Assembly (NCBI GenBank): GCA_004001285.1
Contig: AP018697.1
Coordinates: forward strand, 930,001-994,000
DNA: 64,000 nucleotides
Origin: Arthrobacter sp. MN05-02
GTDB lineage: Bacteria; Actinomycetota; Actinomycetes; Actinomycetales; Micrococcaceae
Reading direction: 5' to 3'
Shown in pieces: positions 8,431-20,480 of the stretch. The notes under the pieces were generated by a model. That model saw only the letters and a program-made list of their open reading frames with translations. It searched no databases and was not told where the DNA came from. Numbering within the stretch: position 1 is the stretch's first letter; each line of letters opens with the position of its first letter. Position numbers and translations under genes: made by a program.

Positions 8431-8637
8431 TCAGCGGGTGCTGACCACCGCGGTCCGGGGGTCGTAGACAAACGTGACCGGACCGCCCGGATGTTGTCGG
8501 TCGCGTGCGTCGCCGCGGTGCCGAGCAGGTCGTCGTCGAGGTAGTCGGGCACCTGGTTCGCGAACGTCGCCTGGCGGGCGTCCTGGTCACCGCCGGGGCC
8601 GGTGAAGCCCTGCGACGACGGGGGCGTGGCGGGGTCT
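8431..8637 (-). pseudogene. Possible broken small gene, family unknown
   Basis: On the minus strand one frame reads GFTGPGGDQDARQATFANQ and then VPDYLDDDLLGTAATHATDN. At about 8470 sense-like sequence moves to another frame as TFVYDPRTAVVSTR and stops at 8431. A GTG near 8651 in yet another frame follows AGGAG. Adding one base in the C run near 8625 and one in the GG near 8476 would give a single reading frame of about 65-70 codons. I do not recognise the product. It may be a decayed gene, or an intact one spoiled by base-calling errors. Confidence 0.3.
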
Positions 8638-8792
8638 CACAGGTCTCCTGCGTAGGGAAAGGACCAGCGTGTCCCACGTCACAGGAGGAGCCAATGCTGC
8701 GCGGGCCCGTCAGCCCCTGAAGTTGCCTGGGGCACCGGTAGGGTGGGGGAGGCCTCCGGCCACCTCCGATCTCGAACACCGTTGGGACCATC

Positions 8793-9395
8793 ATGAACAC
8801 CTCGCGCATCGCGGCCACCGCCGCCCTCACCCTGCTGGCGCTCACGGCCTGCGCCGGCACCTCCGAACCCACGCCGGCGACCCCGGCCGAGACCCGGCCG
8901 TCCCCCGCCAGCTCCTCCGCCGCAGCCTCGAACATCCAGCGGCCCGCGACCAACGACCTCGTCGGGGAGGTGACCGCCGAGGGGGCCCGGGCGTTCCTCT
9001 ACTACTACTTCGACCTCAAGGCCTATGTCCTGCAGACCGGGGATGCGGCCGCCATGCTCGAGGTCCTCGACGGTGCGGCGGGCGAGCAGGCCGAGGCGGA
9101 ACGGCTGGAGACCGTGTACGACGGCGGCGGCTGGGTCCTTGGCGGCCAACCCAAGGTGGAGAACGTCTACCTCACCACGCCGGACGACGAGGTCGCGGAG
9201 GGCGCCGATGTCACCGCCCTGATCCCCGTCAACCCCGATGCCTACACCGAATTCGCGGAGGACGGCAGCGTCGCCGAGCAGCGTCCGTTCTCGCCGGCGG
9301 GCACCATCTACAGCGCCACGGTCCGTCACGCCGACGGCGCGTGGAAGGTCATCTCGCTCGAGGAGACCCCGGACGCGGTCCTGCCCGAGGCCTAG
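8793..9395 (+). CDS. DUF6318-type lipoprotein
   Basis: Secreted lipoprotein of 200 residues. The signal peptide MNTSRIAATAALTLLALTAC ends in a lipobox (LTAC) with Cys20 as the lipidation site. A Thr/Pro/Ala/Ser-rich linker to about residue 50 follows, then a domain with ARAFLYYYFDLKAYVLQTGD and a C-terminal SATVRHADGAWKVISLEE strand. This layout matches DUF6318 proteins of Micrococcaceae, whose function is unknown. A TAGGGT -10-like element lies about 45 bases upstream of the ATG. A strong hairpin follows the gene. Confidence 0.72.
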   Translation: MNTSRIAATAALTLLALTACAGTSEPTPATPAETRPSPASSSAAASNIQRPATNDLVGEVTAEGARAFLYYYFDLKAYVLQTGDAAAMLEVLDGAAGEQAEAERLETVYDGGGWVLGGQPKVENVYLTTPDDEVAEGADVTALIPVNPDAYTEFAEDGSVAEQRPFSPAGTIYSATVRHADGAWKVISLEETPDAVLPEA

Positions 9396-9428
9396 CCCGC
9401 ACCTCCGGTTGCCCGCCGTGAACAGCAA

Positions 9429-9458
9429 GGGGTGCCACCGCTGCGGCGGTGGCACCCC
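9429..9458. terminator. Bidirectional terminator hairpin
   Basis: A perfect 13-bp stem (GGGGTGCCACCGC paired with GCGGTGGCACCCC) with a four-base loop lies between the convergent lipoprotein and MFS transporter genes. Confidence 0.75.
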
Positions 9459-9479
9459 CTGCTCGTCGTCCCGGGCCGG

Positions 9480-10832
9480 TCAGCGCAGCGTGGCGTTCCG
9501 GGTCTCGGGGGCGTTGAAGGCCATGAACACGACGGCGAGGAGCACCAGTCCACCGGTCAGGGCGAACGTGAGCGGCAGCCCGAGGTAGGGCCACAGGAGC
9601 GTCCCGAAGATCAGGGGGACCAGGCCCGCGCCGATCCGGGAGATGGTCGACGCCCAGCCGAACCCGCTGCCCCGCAGCTCCGTCGGGTACAGCTCCGAGA
9701 CGTAGGTGTAGAGGACGGGGATGGCCACCTGCACCACGAAACCGAACCCCAGCAGCCACGCCGTGGCGACGGCGGGCAGGTCGAGCGTCAGTGCGAAGAC
9801 CACCAGGAGCGCGGCGGATCCCGGACCCGTGATGGCCAGCAGCCACTTGCGGCCCACCCGCTCGACGAGGAGCGCGGCCGCGACCACCCCGAGGAAGCCG
9901 ACGCCGGTCATGAACGTCGTCGTGATGAAGGCGACCGACTGCGCATAACCCGAGGCGATGAGGATCCGCGGCATCCACGTCAGGGCACCGTAGTAGACGA
10001 GCAGGATGGTCAGGAACAGGCTCCAGGCCGTCAGGGTGATGCGCCAGTCGTAGCGCCACAGCCCCGCCAGCTGGCCCGAGACACTCCCGAGCGAGAGCCG
10101 GGGCGTCGCCTCGGGCTCCGGCAGGCGCCAGTCCCGCCGCTCCGCACCGGTCCGGGCCACGAGGTCGTCGATGACCGTTCTGGCCTCCTCGCCCCGGCCG
10201 CGCTGCACGAGGTAGAGCGGCGATTCGGGGACACCGCGCCGCACCCAGAAGACGAGGAGTGCCGGGAGCACCATGACGAGCATCGCGTACCGCCAGTTGC
10301 CGGACTGGGCGACGACCGCCGTCGTGACCACGCCGCACAAAAAGGCGCCGACGGGCCACCACGCGTCCATCGCGGTAAGGACCCGGCCCCGCTGCCGCCG
10401 GGGGGTGAACTCGCCGACCAGCGCGTAGTCCACGGGGATGCAGCCACCGAGGCCGAATCCCGCGAGGAACCGGAACGCGCAGAACCAGACGATGTCCGGG
10501 GAGAACGCCCCCAGCACCGTGAAGAGCGAGAAGACGAGCAGCGTGAGGGTGAAGGCCCGCTTGCGGCCGATGATGTCGGCGACCGAGCCCCAGGCGAAGG
10601 CTCCGACCGCCATGCCGATGAGGTTCGACGTCGCGACCCAGGCCGCCTGGCCGGAGGACAGGCCCCAGTCGTCGATCAGGAGGGGGATCAGGTAGGCGTT
10701 GAGGGTCACGTCCCAGGCGTCGAACATGAAGCCGAGGCCGCCGATGAGGAAGATCTTCCCCTGGACCTTCCAGCGCCAGGGGAGGTCCTGCACCACCTGG
10801 TCGCCGGTGGGGAGTTGGGTATGGGTGTTCAT
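9480..10832 (-). CDS. MFS transporter, metabolite:H+ symporter type
   Basis: Protein of 450 residues with about 12 membrane segments. The loop 2-3 motif GSVADIIGRKRAF is the MFS signature G-x3-D-x2-GR(K)R. The sugar-porter-like RFLAGFGLGGCIPVDYALVG follows, with a second-half loop (LLVERVGRKWLLAI). The N-terminal half resembles MFS carriers of organic acids, aromatic compounds or sugars; the substrate cannot be assigned. The frame is open upstream, but the ATG at 10832 has GAAGG four bases before it and is followed directly by a cytoplasmic tail and the first membrane segment. It is divergent from purH and ends at a shared terminator. Confidence 0.85.
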   Translation of the reverse strand: MNTHTQLPTGDQVVQDLPWRWKVQGKIFLIGGLGFMFDAWDVTLNAYLIPLLIDDWGLSSGQAAWVATSNLIGMAVGAFAWGSVADIIGRKRAFTLTLLVFSLFTVLGAFSPDIVWFCAFRFLAGFGLGGCIPVDYALVGEFTPRRQRGRVLTAMDAWWPVGAFLCGVVTTAVVAQSGNWRYAMLVMVLPALLVFWVRRGVPESPLYLVQRGRGEEARTVIDDLVARTGAERRDWRLPEPEATPRLSLGSVSGQLAGLWRYDWRITLTAWSLFLTILLVYYGALTWMPRILIASGYAQSVAFITTTFMTGVGFLGVVAAALLVERVGRKWLLAITGPGSAALLVVFALTLDLPAVATAWLLGFGFVVQVAIPVLYTYVSELYPTELRGSGFGWASTISRIGAGLVPLIFGTLLWPYLGLPLTFALTGGLVLLAVVFMAFNAPETRNATLR

Positions 10833-10926
10833 GATGCCTTCGGAGAGGGTGCTGTTCTGCCAGAACTGTACCGCCAGGCCCCCGCGTCCGGTGCCGCCAC
10901 CTCGCAACCGCGCCGGGCCGCACCTA

Positions 10927-10932
10927 TAGACT
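10927..10932 (+). promoter_or_regulatory. -10 element TAGACT of purH
   Basis: TAGACT in the sequence CCTATAGACTTGG lies about 45 bases before the purH GTG. No good -35 hexamer is visible upstream. Confidence 0.4.
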
Positions 10933-10972
10933 TGGTGCCGACCCCAGCGACGCTCTACTGACGGAGATCTGC

Positions 10973-12577
10973 GTGAGCCTGACCCACCTCGACCGTGTCC
11001 CCATCCGCCGAGCACTGATCTCGGTGTTCGACAAGACCGGCCTGGAGGAGCTGGCGCAGGGCCTGCACCGTGCGGGCGTCGCGATCGTCTCCACCGGCTC
11101 GACGGCGCAGCGCATCGCCGCCGCGGGTGTCCCCGTCACCGAGGTGTCCGAGGTGACCGGATTCGCCGAGACCCTCGACGGGCGCGTGAAGACCCTGCAC
11201 CCCAAGGTCCACGCCGGTATCCTCGCGGACCGCCGCCGGCAGGAGCACGTCGACCAGCTCGCCGAGCTCGACATCGAGGCGTTCGACCTGGTGGTGGTGA
11301 ACCTCTACCCCTTCGTCGAGACGGTGCGCTCGGGCGCGGAGCCCGACGCCGTCGTCGAGCAGATCGACATCGGCGGACCCGCCATGGTCCGGTCCGCCGC
11401 GAAGAACCACCCGTCGGTCGCCGTCGTCGTGGACCCCGCCCGCTACGGCGACGTGGTCACGGCCGCCGCGGAAGGCGGCTTCGACCTGAAGGCACGACGC
11501 CGGCTGGCCGCGCTCGCCTTCGCCCACACGGCCGCGTACGACACCGCGGTCGCGGCCTGGACCGCCGAGCAGTTCGTGTCCGACGACGACGCGTTCACCT
11601 GGCCGGGCTACGCGGGCCTCGCGCTCGAGCGCTCCGAGGTGCTCCGCTACGGCGAGAACCCGCACCAGCAGGCGGCGCTGTACGTGGAGAAGGGTGCCAC
11701 GCCGGGCATCGCCCAGGCCGACCAGCTCCACGGCAAGGCCATGAGCTACAACAACTTCGTCGACGCCGACGCCGCCCTGCGGGCGGCCTTCGACTTCGAG
11801 GAGCCCGCCGTCGCGATCATCAAGCACGCCAACCCGTGCGGTGTGGCGGTCGGCTCGGCCAATGCCGAGGATCCCATCGCCGACGCCCACGCCAAGGCCC
11901 ACGCCTGCGACCCGGTGTCTGCGTTCGGCGGGGTCATCGCCGCGAACCGCGAGGTCAGCGCCGGCATGGCCGCCACGGTGAAGGACATCTTCACGGAGGT
12001 CGTGATCGCGCCGTCGTTCTCCGCCGAGGCCGTGGAGATCCTCTCGCAGAAGAAGAACATCCGGCTCCTGACCCTGCCCGAGGGCTACGGCCGGAACCCC
12101 GTGGAATTCCGCCAGGTCTCCGGAGGGGTGCTCCTGCAGGTCGCCGACACGCTCGACGCCGACGGCGACGACCCCTCCGGCTGGACGCTGGCCCCCGGCG
12201 AGGCCGCCGACGACGCCACGCTCGCCGACCTCGGCTTCGCCTGGAAGGCCTGCCGCGCCGCGAAGTCCAACGCCATCCTGCTGGCGAAGGACGGCGCGTC
12301 CGTGGGTGTCGGCATGGGGCAGGTCAACCGCGTCGACTCCTGCAGGCTCGCCGTCGAGCGCGCCAACTCGCTCGCGGACACCGAACGTGCCCGCGGCGCG
12401 GTCGCGGCGTCCGACGCGTTCTTCCCCTTCGCGGACGGACTGCAGATCCTGCTCGACGCCGGTGTCCGCGCCGTCGTCCAGCCGGGCGGCTCGGTACGCG
12501 ACCAGGAGGTCATCGACGCGGCGGACGCGGCCGGCGTGACGCTGTACCTGACCGGCGCGCGCCACTTCTTCCACTGA
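10973..12577 (+). CDS. purH: Bifunctional AICAR formyltransferase / IMP cyclohydrolase
   Basis: PurH carries out the last two steps to IMP. The 534-residue protein has an N-terminal MGS-like IMP cyclohydrolase domain ([20 protein letters not shown], then [16 protein letters not shown] near 70-90). The C-terminal AICARFT domain carries the KHANPCG motif near residue 284 and the closing [12 protein letters not shown]. The GTG start at 10973 has GGAG six bases upstream. It is one of several folate-linked purine genes in the window with purN, purU, glyA and folD. AICAR/ZMP, its substrate, is the ligand of the riboswitch found upstream of glyA. Confidence 0.96.
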   Translation: MSLTHLDRVPIRRALISVFDKTGLEELAQGLHRAGVAIVSTGSTAQRIAAAGVPVTEVSEVTGFAETLDGRVKTLHPKVHAGILADRRRQEHVDQLAELDIEAFDLVVVNLYPFVETVRSGAEPDAVVEQIDIGGPAMVRSAAKNHPSVAVVVDPARYGDVVTAAAEGGFDLKARRRLAALAFAHTAAYDTAVAAWTAEQFVSDDDAFTWPGYAGLALERSEVLRYGENPHQQAALYVEKGATPGIAQADQLHGKAMSYNNFVDADAALRAAFDFEEPAVAIIKHANPCGVAVGSANAEDPIADAHAKAHACDPVSAFGGVIAANREVSAGMAATVKDIFTEVVIAPSFSAEAVEILSQKKNIRLLTLPEGYGRNPVEFRQVSGGVLLQVADTLDADGDDPSGWTLAPGEAADDATLADLGFAWKACRAAKSNAILLAKDGASVGVGMGQVNRVDSCRLAVERANSLADTERARGAVAASDAFFPFADGLQILLDAGVRAVVQPGGSVRDQEVIDAADAAGVTLYLTGARHFFH

Positions 12578-12688
12578 CCTCACCGCAGGCGCGCCGGGCG
12601 GTTCCTGCCACCGGCGGGCTGCGGGATACACCCGTCGACGCCGTCGTTCCATCGGCTCCGCCGTTAGGCGATGCCTCGAGGACCTCGG

Positions 12689-12694
12689 TAAGTT
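12689..12694 (+). promoter_or_regulatory. -10 element TAAGTT of icd
   Basis: TAAGTT lies seven bases before an ATG at 12702, which would be the transcript start. The conserved protein begins at a later ATG (12756), so the RNA may have a 54-base leader or an 18-residue N-terminal extension. Confidence 0.45.
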
Positions 12695-12755
12695 AGAGCC
12701 GATGGGCAAGCCCCAACCGACCGCACAACGCAAGAGCACCAGGGAGACGCCACCC

Positions 12756-14978
<2,223 letters not shown>

Positions 14979-14993
14979 GCGACGTACCGGTAT

Positions 14994-15047
14994 ACGGCAC
15001 AGGACGGGCCCCTGCGGTAGCGACCGCGGGGGCCCGTCCTGTGCCGT
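14994..15047. terminator. Bidirectional terminator hairpin after icd
   Basis: A nearly perfect stem of about 25 bp (ACGGCACAGGACGGGCCC paired with GGGCCCGTCCTGTGCCGT, plus the inner GCGGT/ACCGC) lies between the convergent icd and oxidoreductase genes. Confidence 0.8.
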
Positions 15048-15074
15048 CGGACAGCCGGGGACGACGGGAGAACG

Positions 15075-16154
15075 TCAGACGGCGTCGTTCGCGTAGCGCA
15101 GCCCGATCTGGGCGCGGACGCCGTCGAGCAGGCGCATGGTCCGTACGGTGTCACCGACGGGCATCGTGGGGCTCTCGGTCAGGCCCTGCTGGATGCAGCG
15201 CGTGACCTCGCGCAGTTCGTAGGTGTATCCGGCACCGACCTGCTCGAAGTGCTCCACCCTCGGCTCCTCCTGACCGATCCGGACGGTCAGTTCCTTCGGG
15301 TTGTGGAGATTGCCGCCACCGGTCTTCAACCAGCCCTTCGACCCGGCGACCGTCGCCTGGCCCGGGCAGGAGGCGACGAGTGACGACGACAGCTGGGCGT
15401 ACGCCCCGTTCGCGTAGCTCAGGGTGACGGCGTTCTGCACGTCGACGCCGTCGCTGTTCAGTGTTCCGAGGGCGGCGACGGAGTCCGGGAAGCCGAGCGA
15501 TCCCAGGGCCCAGGTGAGCGGGTAGACCGTGAGGTCCATCAGTGCCCCGCCCCCGGCCTTCGGGTCCCAGAGGCGGCTGCCGGGATCCTCCGGAGCGGGG
15601 AACCCGAGGTCTCCCTGCACCCATCGGATCTCTCCCAGCTCGCCCGAGCCGATGATCTCCCACGCACGGTTGATGCTCGGCAGGAAGCGCGTCCAGACCG
15701 CCTCCATGAGGAAGAGCCCGCGCTCGGCCGCCAGCCCCGCCAGTTCCTCCGCCTCCGCCGCATTGATGGTGAACGGCTTCTCGCACAGCACGTGCTTGCC
15801 GGCGGCCAGTGCGGCCTTCGCGACGTCGTAGTGCTGGGCGTGCGGCGTCGTGATGTAGACGACCTCCACCTCGGGATCGTCCATGAGCCGCTGGTAGCCC
15901 GTCACTCCGCCGTCGTCCCCGAAGCTGGTGGCGAACCCGAAGCGTTCGGCGAAGGCCGCGGCACTGTCCGCGCTGCGGGAACTGACGGCGTGCAGCACGG
16001 CGTCCTCGAGCAGTGCGATGTCCTGGGTGACCTTCCCGGCGATGCCGCCCGTGGCGACGACACCCCACCTGAGGGGACGGCCGGTGGCGTCGATCGGACT
16101 GGGGGCGCCTGCTTCGGCGCAGGGGGGAACGGCGATGCGGTTCTGGAGGTTCAT
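15075..16154 (-). CDS. Gfo/Idh/MocA family NAD(P)-dependent oxidoreductase
   Basis: Protein of 359 residues. The N-terminal Rossmann fold has the nucleotide loop RWGVVATGGIAGKVTQDIAL near residue 30. The family signature VLCEKPFTINAAEAEEL near 125 contains the EKP motif that positions the nicotinamide and substrate. The C-terminal GFO_IDH_MocA_C domain includes GGGALMDLTVYPLTWALGSL. Members act on sugars, inositols or trans-dihydrodiols; the substrate is unknown here. AAGGA lies seven bases before the ATG. It lies just upstream, on the same strand, of neither an operon nor a regulator. The sugar ABC transporter gene set follows in the opposite genomic direction of numbering but on the same strand. 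Confidence 0.85.
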   Translation of the reverse strand: MNLQNRIAVPPCAEAGAPSPIDATGRPLRWGVVATGGIAGKVTQDIALLEDAVLHAVSSRSADSAAAFAERFGFATSFGDDGGVTGYQRLMDDPEVEVVYITTPHAQHYDVAKAALAAGKHVLCEKPFTINAAEAEELAGLAAERGLFLMEAVWTRFLPSINRAWEIIGSGELGEIRWVQGDLGFPAPEDPGSRLWDPKAGGGALMDLTVYPLTWALGSLGFPDSVAALGTLNSDGVDVQNAVTLSYANGAYAQLSSSLVASCPGQATVAGSKGWLKTGGGNLHNPKELTVRIGQEEPRVEHFEQVGAGYTYELREVTRCIQQGLTESPTMPVGDTVRTMRLLDGVRAQIGLRYANDAV

Positions 16155-16320
16155 GGACCTATCCTTGCCGCTGGGGCGGTCCCGCGTCCATCGCCCCGGA
16201 ACGCCACCTGTGACAGGGCTCCCGGCAGGGCCGGTGGACGTGCGGTCGCGACGCGGACGGTCGCCGACCCCGGGACGGGCACCGGGGCGATGCAGGAGTC
16301 GGGCAGGGTGGATAGACGGA

Positions 16321-16352
16321 CGAAGCGCCCCGGCCTGGGCCGGGGCGCTTCG
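16321..16352. terminator. Terminator of the sugar ABC operon
   Basis: A perfect 14-bp stem (CGAAGCGCCCCGGC/GCCGGGGCGCTTCG) with a four-base loop lies 32 bases past the stop codon of the minus-strand sugar-binding lipoprotein gene. Confidence 0.75.
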
Positions 16353-16383
16353 GGTGCTGCTGCCGGACGGATCCGGACGGATG

Positions 16384-17487
16384 CTACTTGGTCAGTGCCG
16401 AGAGCGTGGGATCGTCGGCGTACGCCTCCGCCGCGTTGTCCTTGGTGACGATCTGCGGCTCGAGGAGGTAGGCGGGAACGGTCTTCACGCCGTTCTCGTA
16501 GGAGTCGGGATCATTGATCTCGAGTTCCTCGCCGGCCTGCAGGCCGTTCACCATCTCGATGGCGTGCTCGACGAGGGCACGGGTGTCCTTGTTGATCGTG
16601 GAGTACTGCTTGCCCTCCATGATGGACTTCACGGACTCGACCTCGGAGTCCTGGCCGGTCACGACGGGAAGGGTCTTGCCTGCACCCTCGACCGAGGTCA
16701 GGATGGCGCGGGCCAGCGTGTCGTTGGGGGAGAGGACGCCGTCGAGCTCCTCGGTGCCGTAGCTGCCCGAGAGCAGCGTGTCCATGCGCTTCTGGGCGTT
16801 CTCGGCCTTCCAGCCCTGGGTCACGGCCTGCTCGAAGGTCTCCTGACCCGAGACGACGACGAGGTTGCCGTTGTCGATCTCGGGCTGGAGGATGCTCATG
16901 GCGCCGTCGAAGAAGACCTTCGCGTTGGCGTCGTCGGGCGATCCGGCGAACAGCTCGACGTTGTAGGGGCCCTCGGGCTTGGCGGCCTTCATGCCGTCGA
17001 GGAGGGCCTGGCCCTGCAGCTCGCCGACCTTGAAGTTGTCGTAGGCCACGTAGTAGTCCACGGCGTCGGTGTTCAGGAGCAGGCGGTCGTAGGCGATGAC
17101 CGTGATGCCGGCCTCCTTCGCCTGGGCGAGCTGGGTGCCCAGCTGGGCGCCGTCGATGGCGCCGACGACGAGGACCTTCACGCCGTTGGTGATCATGGAG
17201 CTGATCTGGTTCTGCTGCTCGGCGACGCCGCCGTTCGCGAACTGTACGTCCGGCTCGTAGCCGGCCTCGGTCAGGCCGTCGTTGAAGAGCTGCTCCGCGA
17301 GGACCCAGTTCTCCGACGTCTTCTGCGGGAGTGCGACGCCGATGGCCGACCCCGCCTCGAAACCGGAGGCTGCAGATTCGCCGCCCTCGGTCGCGGGGGC
17401 CGCCTCTTCGCGGCCGCATCCTGTCAGCGCCAGTGCTGATATCGCAGCGATGGCCGCGACGGACTTTGCGAATTTACGCATTTCCAT
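16384..17487 (-). CDS. chvE: ChvE-type sugar ABC transporter substrate-binding lipoprotein
   Basis: Periplasmic-binding-protein-like lipoprotein of 367 residues. The signal peptide ends in the lipobox LALTGC near residue 22. The sugar-binding fold starts at IGVALPQKTSENWVLAEQLF. FANGGVAEQQNQISSMITNG and IAYDRLLLNTDAVDYYVAYD are typical of ChvE/multiple monosaccharide-binding proteins (arabinose, galactose, xylose and others). It is the last gene of a three-gene minus-strand operon with the ATPase and permease. The frame runs open far upstream inside the permease gene, but MEMRKF begins the signal peptide. The ribosome binding site is only a purine-rich run. Confidence 0.88.
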   Translation of the reverse strand: MEMRKFAKSVAAIAAISALALTGCGREEAAPATEGGESAASGFEAGSAIGVALPQKTSENWVLAEQLFNDGLTEAGYEPDVQFANGGVAEQQNQISSMITNGVKVLVVGAIDGAQLGTQLAQAKEAGITVIAYDRLLLNTDAVDYYVAYDNFKVGELQGQALLDGMKAAKPEGPYNVELFAGSPDDANAKVFFDGAMSILQPEIDNGNLVVVSGQETFEQAVTQGWKAENAQKRMDTLLSGSYGTEELDGVLSPNDTLARAILTSVEGAGKTLPVVTGQDSEVESVKSIMEGKQYSTINKDTRALVEHAIEMVNGLQAGEELEINDPDSYENGVKTVPAYLLEPQIVTKDNAAEAYADDPTLSALTK

Positions 17488-17558
17488 TCTCTTTCTCTTG
17501 CTCTTGCTGGGTGGACGGGTGGAGCGTTGTCGCCCGGGAAGCCGGTTCCATCCGGTTC

Positions 17559-18860
17559 CTAGACGTCGTGGGAGATGACTTCCTTCGTTCCGACGGCCTG
17601 TTCCGTGGGAGCAGGCCGGGGATCGGGGGTGCCGGCCTTCGCGCCGCCGCCACCTCCGCCGAAGTTCCTGGTGAGCAGGCCGATGATGGACGGCTTGCCC
17701 TGGCTCTTGTTGTAGACGTCGAAGGCGACGGCGACGAGGAGGACGATGCCCTTGATGATCTGGGTGTCGTCGGCGCCTGCGCCGAGCAGCTGGAGTCCGT
17801 TGTTGAGGACGGCCATGACGAGGCCGCCGATAATGGATCCGACCACGGTCCCGACGCCACCGGTGACGGCGGCGCCGCCGATGAACACGGCCGCGATGGC
17901 GTCGAGTTCCCAGCCGACGCCGTCGGACGGGCCGGACGCCGTGGAGCGGCCGACGAAGATCATGCCGGCGAGGGCGGCGAGGATGGACATGTTCATCATG
18001 ACCATGAAGTTCACGCGCTTGCTCTGCACACCGGAGAGTTCGGCCGCGTGGCGGTTGCCGCCGACGGCGTAGACGTGGCGTCCGAGGATCGTCTTGTTCG
18101 AGATGAACGCGTAGATGATCACGAGGACGCCGAGGATCAGGCCGGGGACGGGGAAGGACGTGCCGGGGCGGCCGGTCGCGAACAGGTACGTCGCGTAGAG
18201 GATGACGGCCGACAGCAGGACGACCTTGGTGACGGGGACCCACAGGGGTGGGACCTCGGCCTTGATCCTCTCGAGCTTGCGGCGGCCGCGGAACTCGCTG
18301 TAGATCACGAACGCCACGAGGGCGAAGCCGATCAGCAGGGTCAGGTTGTTGTAGCCGGTGGTGGGGCCCACCTCCGGGAGGTAGCCCGCGCCGAGGTAGC
18401 GGAAGCCCTCGGGCACCGGGACGGTGAGGGAGTTGCCGACCGACTGGTTGGCGCCTCGGAACAGCAGCATGCCGGCGAGCGTGACGATGAACGCCGGGAT
18501 GCCCACGTAGGCGACCCAGAATCCCTGCCAGATCCCGATCACCGCGCCGAGGACGAGGCCCAGGAGCACGCCGAGGTACCAGGGGATGCCCCAGTCGCGC
18601 ATCGCGATCGCGACGACGATGCCGACGAATGCCGCGACGGAACCGACCGAGAGGTCGATGTGCCCGGCGATGATCACCAGGACCATGCCGATCGCCAGGA
18701 TCAGGATGTAGGAGTTGCCGTTGAAGAGGTTCATCATGTTCACGGACGTGAGCGTCTTGCCGCCCGTGCGCCACTGGAAGAACACGACAAGCGCGACCAG
18801 GGCGAAGATCATCCCGAACTGGCGGGTGTTCCCGCCGAAGATTTGTTTGAGGGAGTTCAT
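17559..18860 (-). CDS. mmsB: Multiple monosaccharide ABC transporter permease (GguB/MmsB type)
   Basis: Inner-membrane permease of 433 residues and about ten or more hydrophobic segments, of the ribose/xylose (BPD_transp_2) class. Visible features are VLVIIAGHIDLSVGSVAAFV near residue 60 (the DLSVG motif of sugar permeases), TLAGMLLFRGAN near 125, and AVGGNRHAAELSGV near 265, the coupling helix facing the ATPase. A glycine-rich stretch (GGGGGGAKAG) precedes a polar C-terminal tail that is longer than needed for the fold. It lies between the ATPase and binding-protein genes with gaps of 24 and 71 bases. Confidence 0.9.
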   Translation of the reverse strand: MNSLKQIFGGNTRQFGMIFALVALVVFFQWRTGGKTLTSVNMMNLFNGNSYILILAIGMVLVIIAGHIDLSVGSVAAFVGIVVAIAMRDWGIPWYLGVLLGLVLGAVIGIWQGFWVAYVGIPAFIVTLAGMLLFRGANQSVGNSLTVPVPEGFRYLGAGYLPEVGPTTGYNNLTLLIGFALVAFVIYSEFRGRRKLERIKAEVPPLWVPVTKVVLLSAVILYATYLFATGRPGTSFPVPGLILGVLVIIYAFISNKTILGRHVYAVGGNRHAAELSGVQSKRVNFMVMMNMSILAALAGMIFVGRSTASGPSDGVGWELDAIAAVFIGGAAVTGGVGTVVGSIIGGLVMAVLNNGLQLLGAGADDTQIIKGIVLLVAVAFDVYNKSQGKPSIIGLLTRNFGGGGGGAKAGTPDPRPAPTEQAVGTKEVISHDV

Positions 18861-18884
18861 GGTGTTTTTCCTAGGGAGCTTCGG

Positions 18885-20423
18885 TCAGGCAGATTTCCTG
18901 CTGGCGGTCATGAGTTTCATCAGGGATTCCTGGTTCGCGTCCTCGCGGGTCACTTCTCCCGTGATCGCGCCTTCGAAGATGGTGTAGATCCGGTCAGAGA
19001 GGCCGAGCAGTTCGGGCAGCTCCGAGGAGATGACGATCACGCCCTTGCCCTGGTCCGCGAGTTTCTGGATGATGCCGTAGATCTCGTACTTCGCCCCGAC
19101 GTCGATACCGCGGGTGGGTTCGTCGAGGATGAGCAGCTCGGGGTCGGTGAACATCCACTTTGCGAGGACCACCTTCTGCTGGTTGCCGCCCGAGAGCTTG
19201 GCGACGCCCTCGTTGACGCTCGGCGTCTTGGTGCGCAGCGACTTCCGGTACTCCTCGGCGACGCGGAACTCCTCGTCCTTGTCGACGACGAGGCCGTTGG
19301 TGATCTTCTTCAGGTCGGCGGACACGGTGGTGGTCTTGATGTCGTCGAGCAGGTTCAGCCCGAGGGACTTGCGGTCCTCGGTCACATAGGCGAGCCCGGC
19401 GTCGATCGCCTGAGGGACAGAGCGCAGCGTGACCTCCCTGCCGTTGATGAGGATCTGCCCGGACTTGAAGTTGCCGTAGGAGCGCCCGAAGACGGAGCGG
19501 GCGAGCTCCGTGCGTCCCGCGCCCATGAGACCCGCGAACCCGACGATCTCGCCGCGGCGGACATGGAAGCTGGAGTTCTTGCAGACCAGGCGATCGGCCA
19601 CCGAGGGATGGCCGACGGTCCAGTTGCGGACCTCGAAGAAGGTCTCACCGATCTTCGGGGTGTGGTCCGGGAAGCGGGATTCGAGTGACCGGCCCACCAT
19701 GCCGCGGATGATGCGGTCCTCGTCGACGCCGTCATCCTTGACGTGCAGCGTCTCGATCGACTTGCCGTCACGGATGATGGTGATCGAATCGGCGATCTGC
19801 TCGATCTCGTTGAGCTTGTGGGAGATCATGATGCACGAGATGCCCTTGGAGCGCAGTCCCGCCATCAGGTCGAGGAGGTGCTGGGAGTCGGACTCGTTCA
19901 GGGCCGCGGTGGGCTCGTCGAGGATGAGGAGCTTCACGGACTTGTTCAGGGCCTTGGCGATCTCGACCAGCTGCTGCTTGCCGACGCCGATGTCCTTGAC
20001 CTTGGTGGTGGGTTCCTCGCTCAGGCCCACGCGGGCCATGAGCTCCAGCGTGGTCCGGTTGACGTAGTCCCAGTCGATCACGCCGAAGCGGGTGGGCTCG
20101 TTGCCGAGGAAGATGTTCTCGGCGATCGAGAGCTCGGGGATCAGGGCCAGCTCCTGGTGGATGATGACGATGCCCGCGGCCTCGCTGGAGCGGATGTCCC
20201 TGAACTGGACCTCCTCGCCCTGGAAGACGATGTCGCCCGAGTAGTCGCCGTAGGGGTAGAGCCCCGAGAGGACCTTCATGAGCGTGGACTTGCCGGCACC
20301 GTTCTCGCCGCAGATGGCGTGGATCTCGCCTGCGCGGACCTCCAGCGACACGTCGGAGAGGGCCTTGACTCCCGGGAACTCCTTGGTGATGGAACGCATC
20401 TCAAGGATGGTGTGGTTATTCAT
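18885..20423 (-). CDS. mmsA: Multiple monosaccharide ABC transporter ATP-binding protein (GguA/MmsA type)
   Basis: Tandem ATPase of 512 residues that powers the sugar transporter. Domain 1 has Walker [10 protein letters not shown] near residue 34 and [11 protein letters not shown] near 160. Domain 2 has a degenerate P-loop ([16 protein letters not shown]) and a normal signature plus Walker B ([26 protein letters not shown]), the arrangement usual for the RbsA/XylG/MglA class. The ATG at 20423 follows GGGAGG by four bases. It is the first gene of the operon, with a promoter at 20481-20510 and a possible ROK operator overlapping the -35 hexamer. Confidence 0.93.
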   Translation of the reverse strand: MNNHTILEMRSITKEFPGVKALSDVSLEVRAGEIHAICGENGAGKSTLMKVLSGLYPYGDYSGDIVFQGEEVQFRDIRSSEAAGIVIIHQELALIPELSIAENIFLGNEPTRFGVIDWDYVNRTTLELMARVGLSEEPTTKVKDIGVGKQQLVEIAKALNKSVKLLILDEPTAALNESDSQHLLDLMAGLRSKGISCIMISHKLNEIEQIADSITIIRDGKSIETLHVKDDGVDEDRIIRGMVGRSLESRFPDHTPKIGETFFEVRNWTVGHPSVADRLVCKNSSFHVRRGEIVGFAGLMGAGRTELARSVFGRSYGNFKSGQILINGREVTLRSVPQAIDAGLAYVTEDRKSLGLNLLDDIKTTTVSADLKKITNGLVVDKDEEFRVAEEYRKSLRTKTPSVNEGVAKLSGGNQQKVVLAKWMFTDPELLILDEPTRGIDVGAKYEIYGIIQKLADQGKGVIVISSELPELLGLSDRIYTIFEGAITGEVTREDANQESLMKLMTASRKSA

Positions 20424-20480
20424 GGAGCCTCCCGCAGTGACGGCGTTGTCTTGGTGCAGGCCCAACCTCGGCCCGAAAGA

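Noticed and set aside
17640..17680. GGC-rich run in the permease gene considered as a repeat or frameshift site
   Set aside because: It encodes an in-frame glycine-rich linker (GGGGGG) in the permease tail, and the frame continues normally to the stop.
16384..18774. 796-codon minus-strand frame covering the sugar permease and binding protein
   Set aside because: Only the last 367 codons encode the binding lipoprotein. The rest is an alternative frame of the permease gene.
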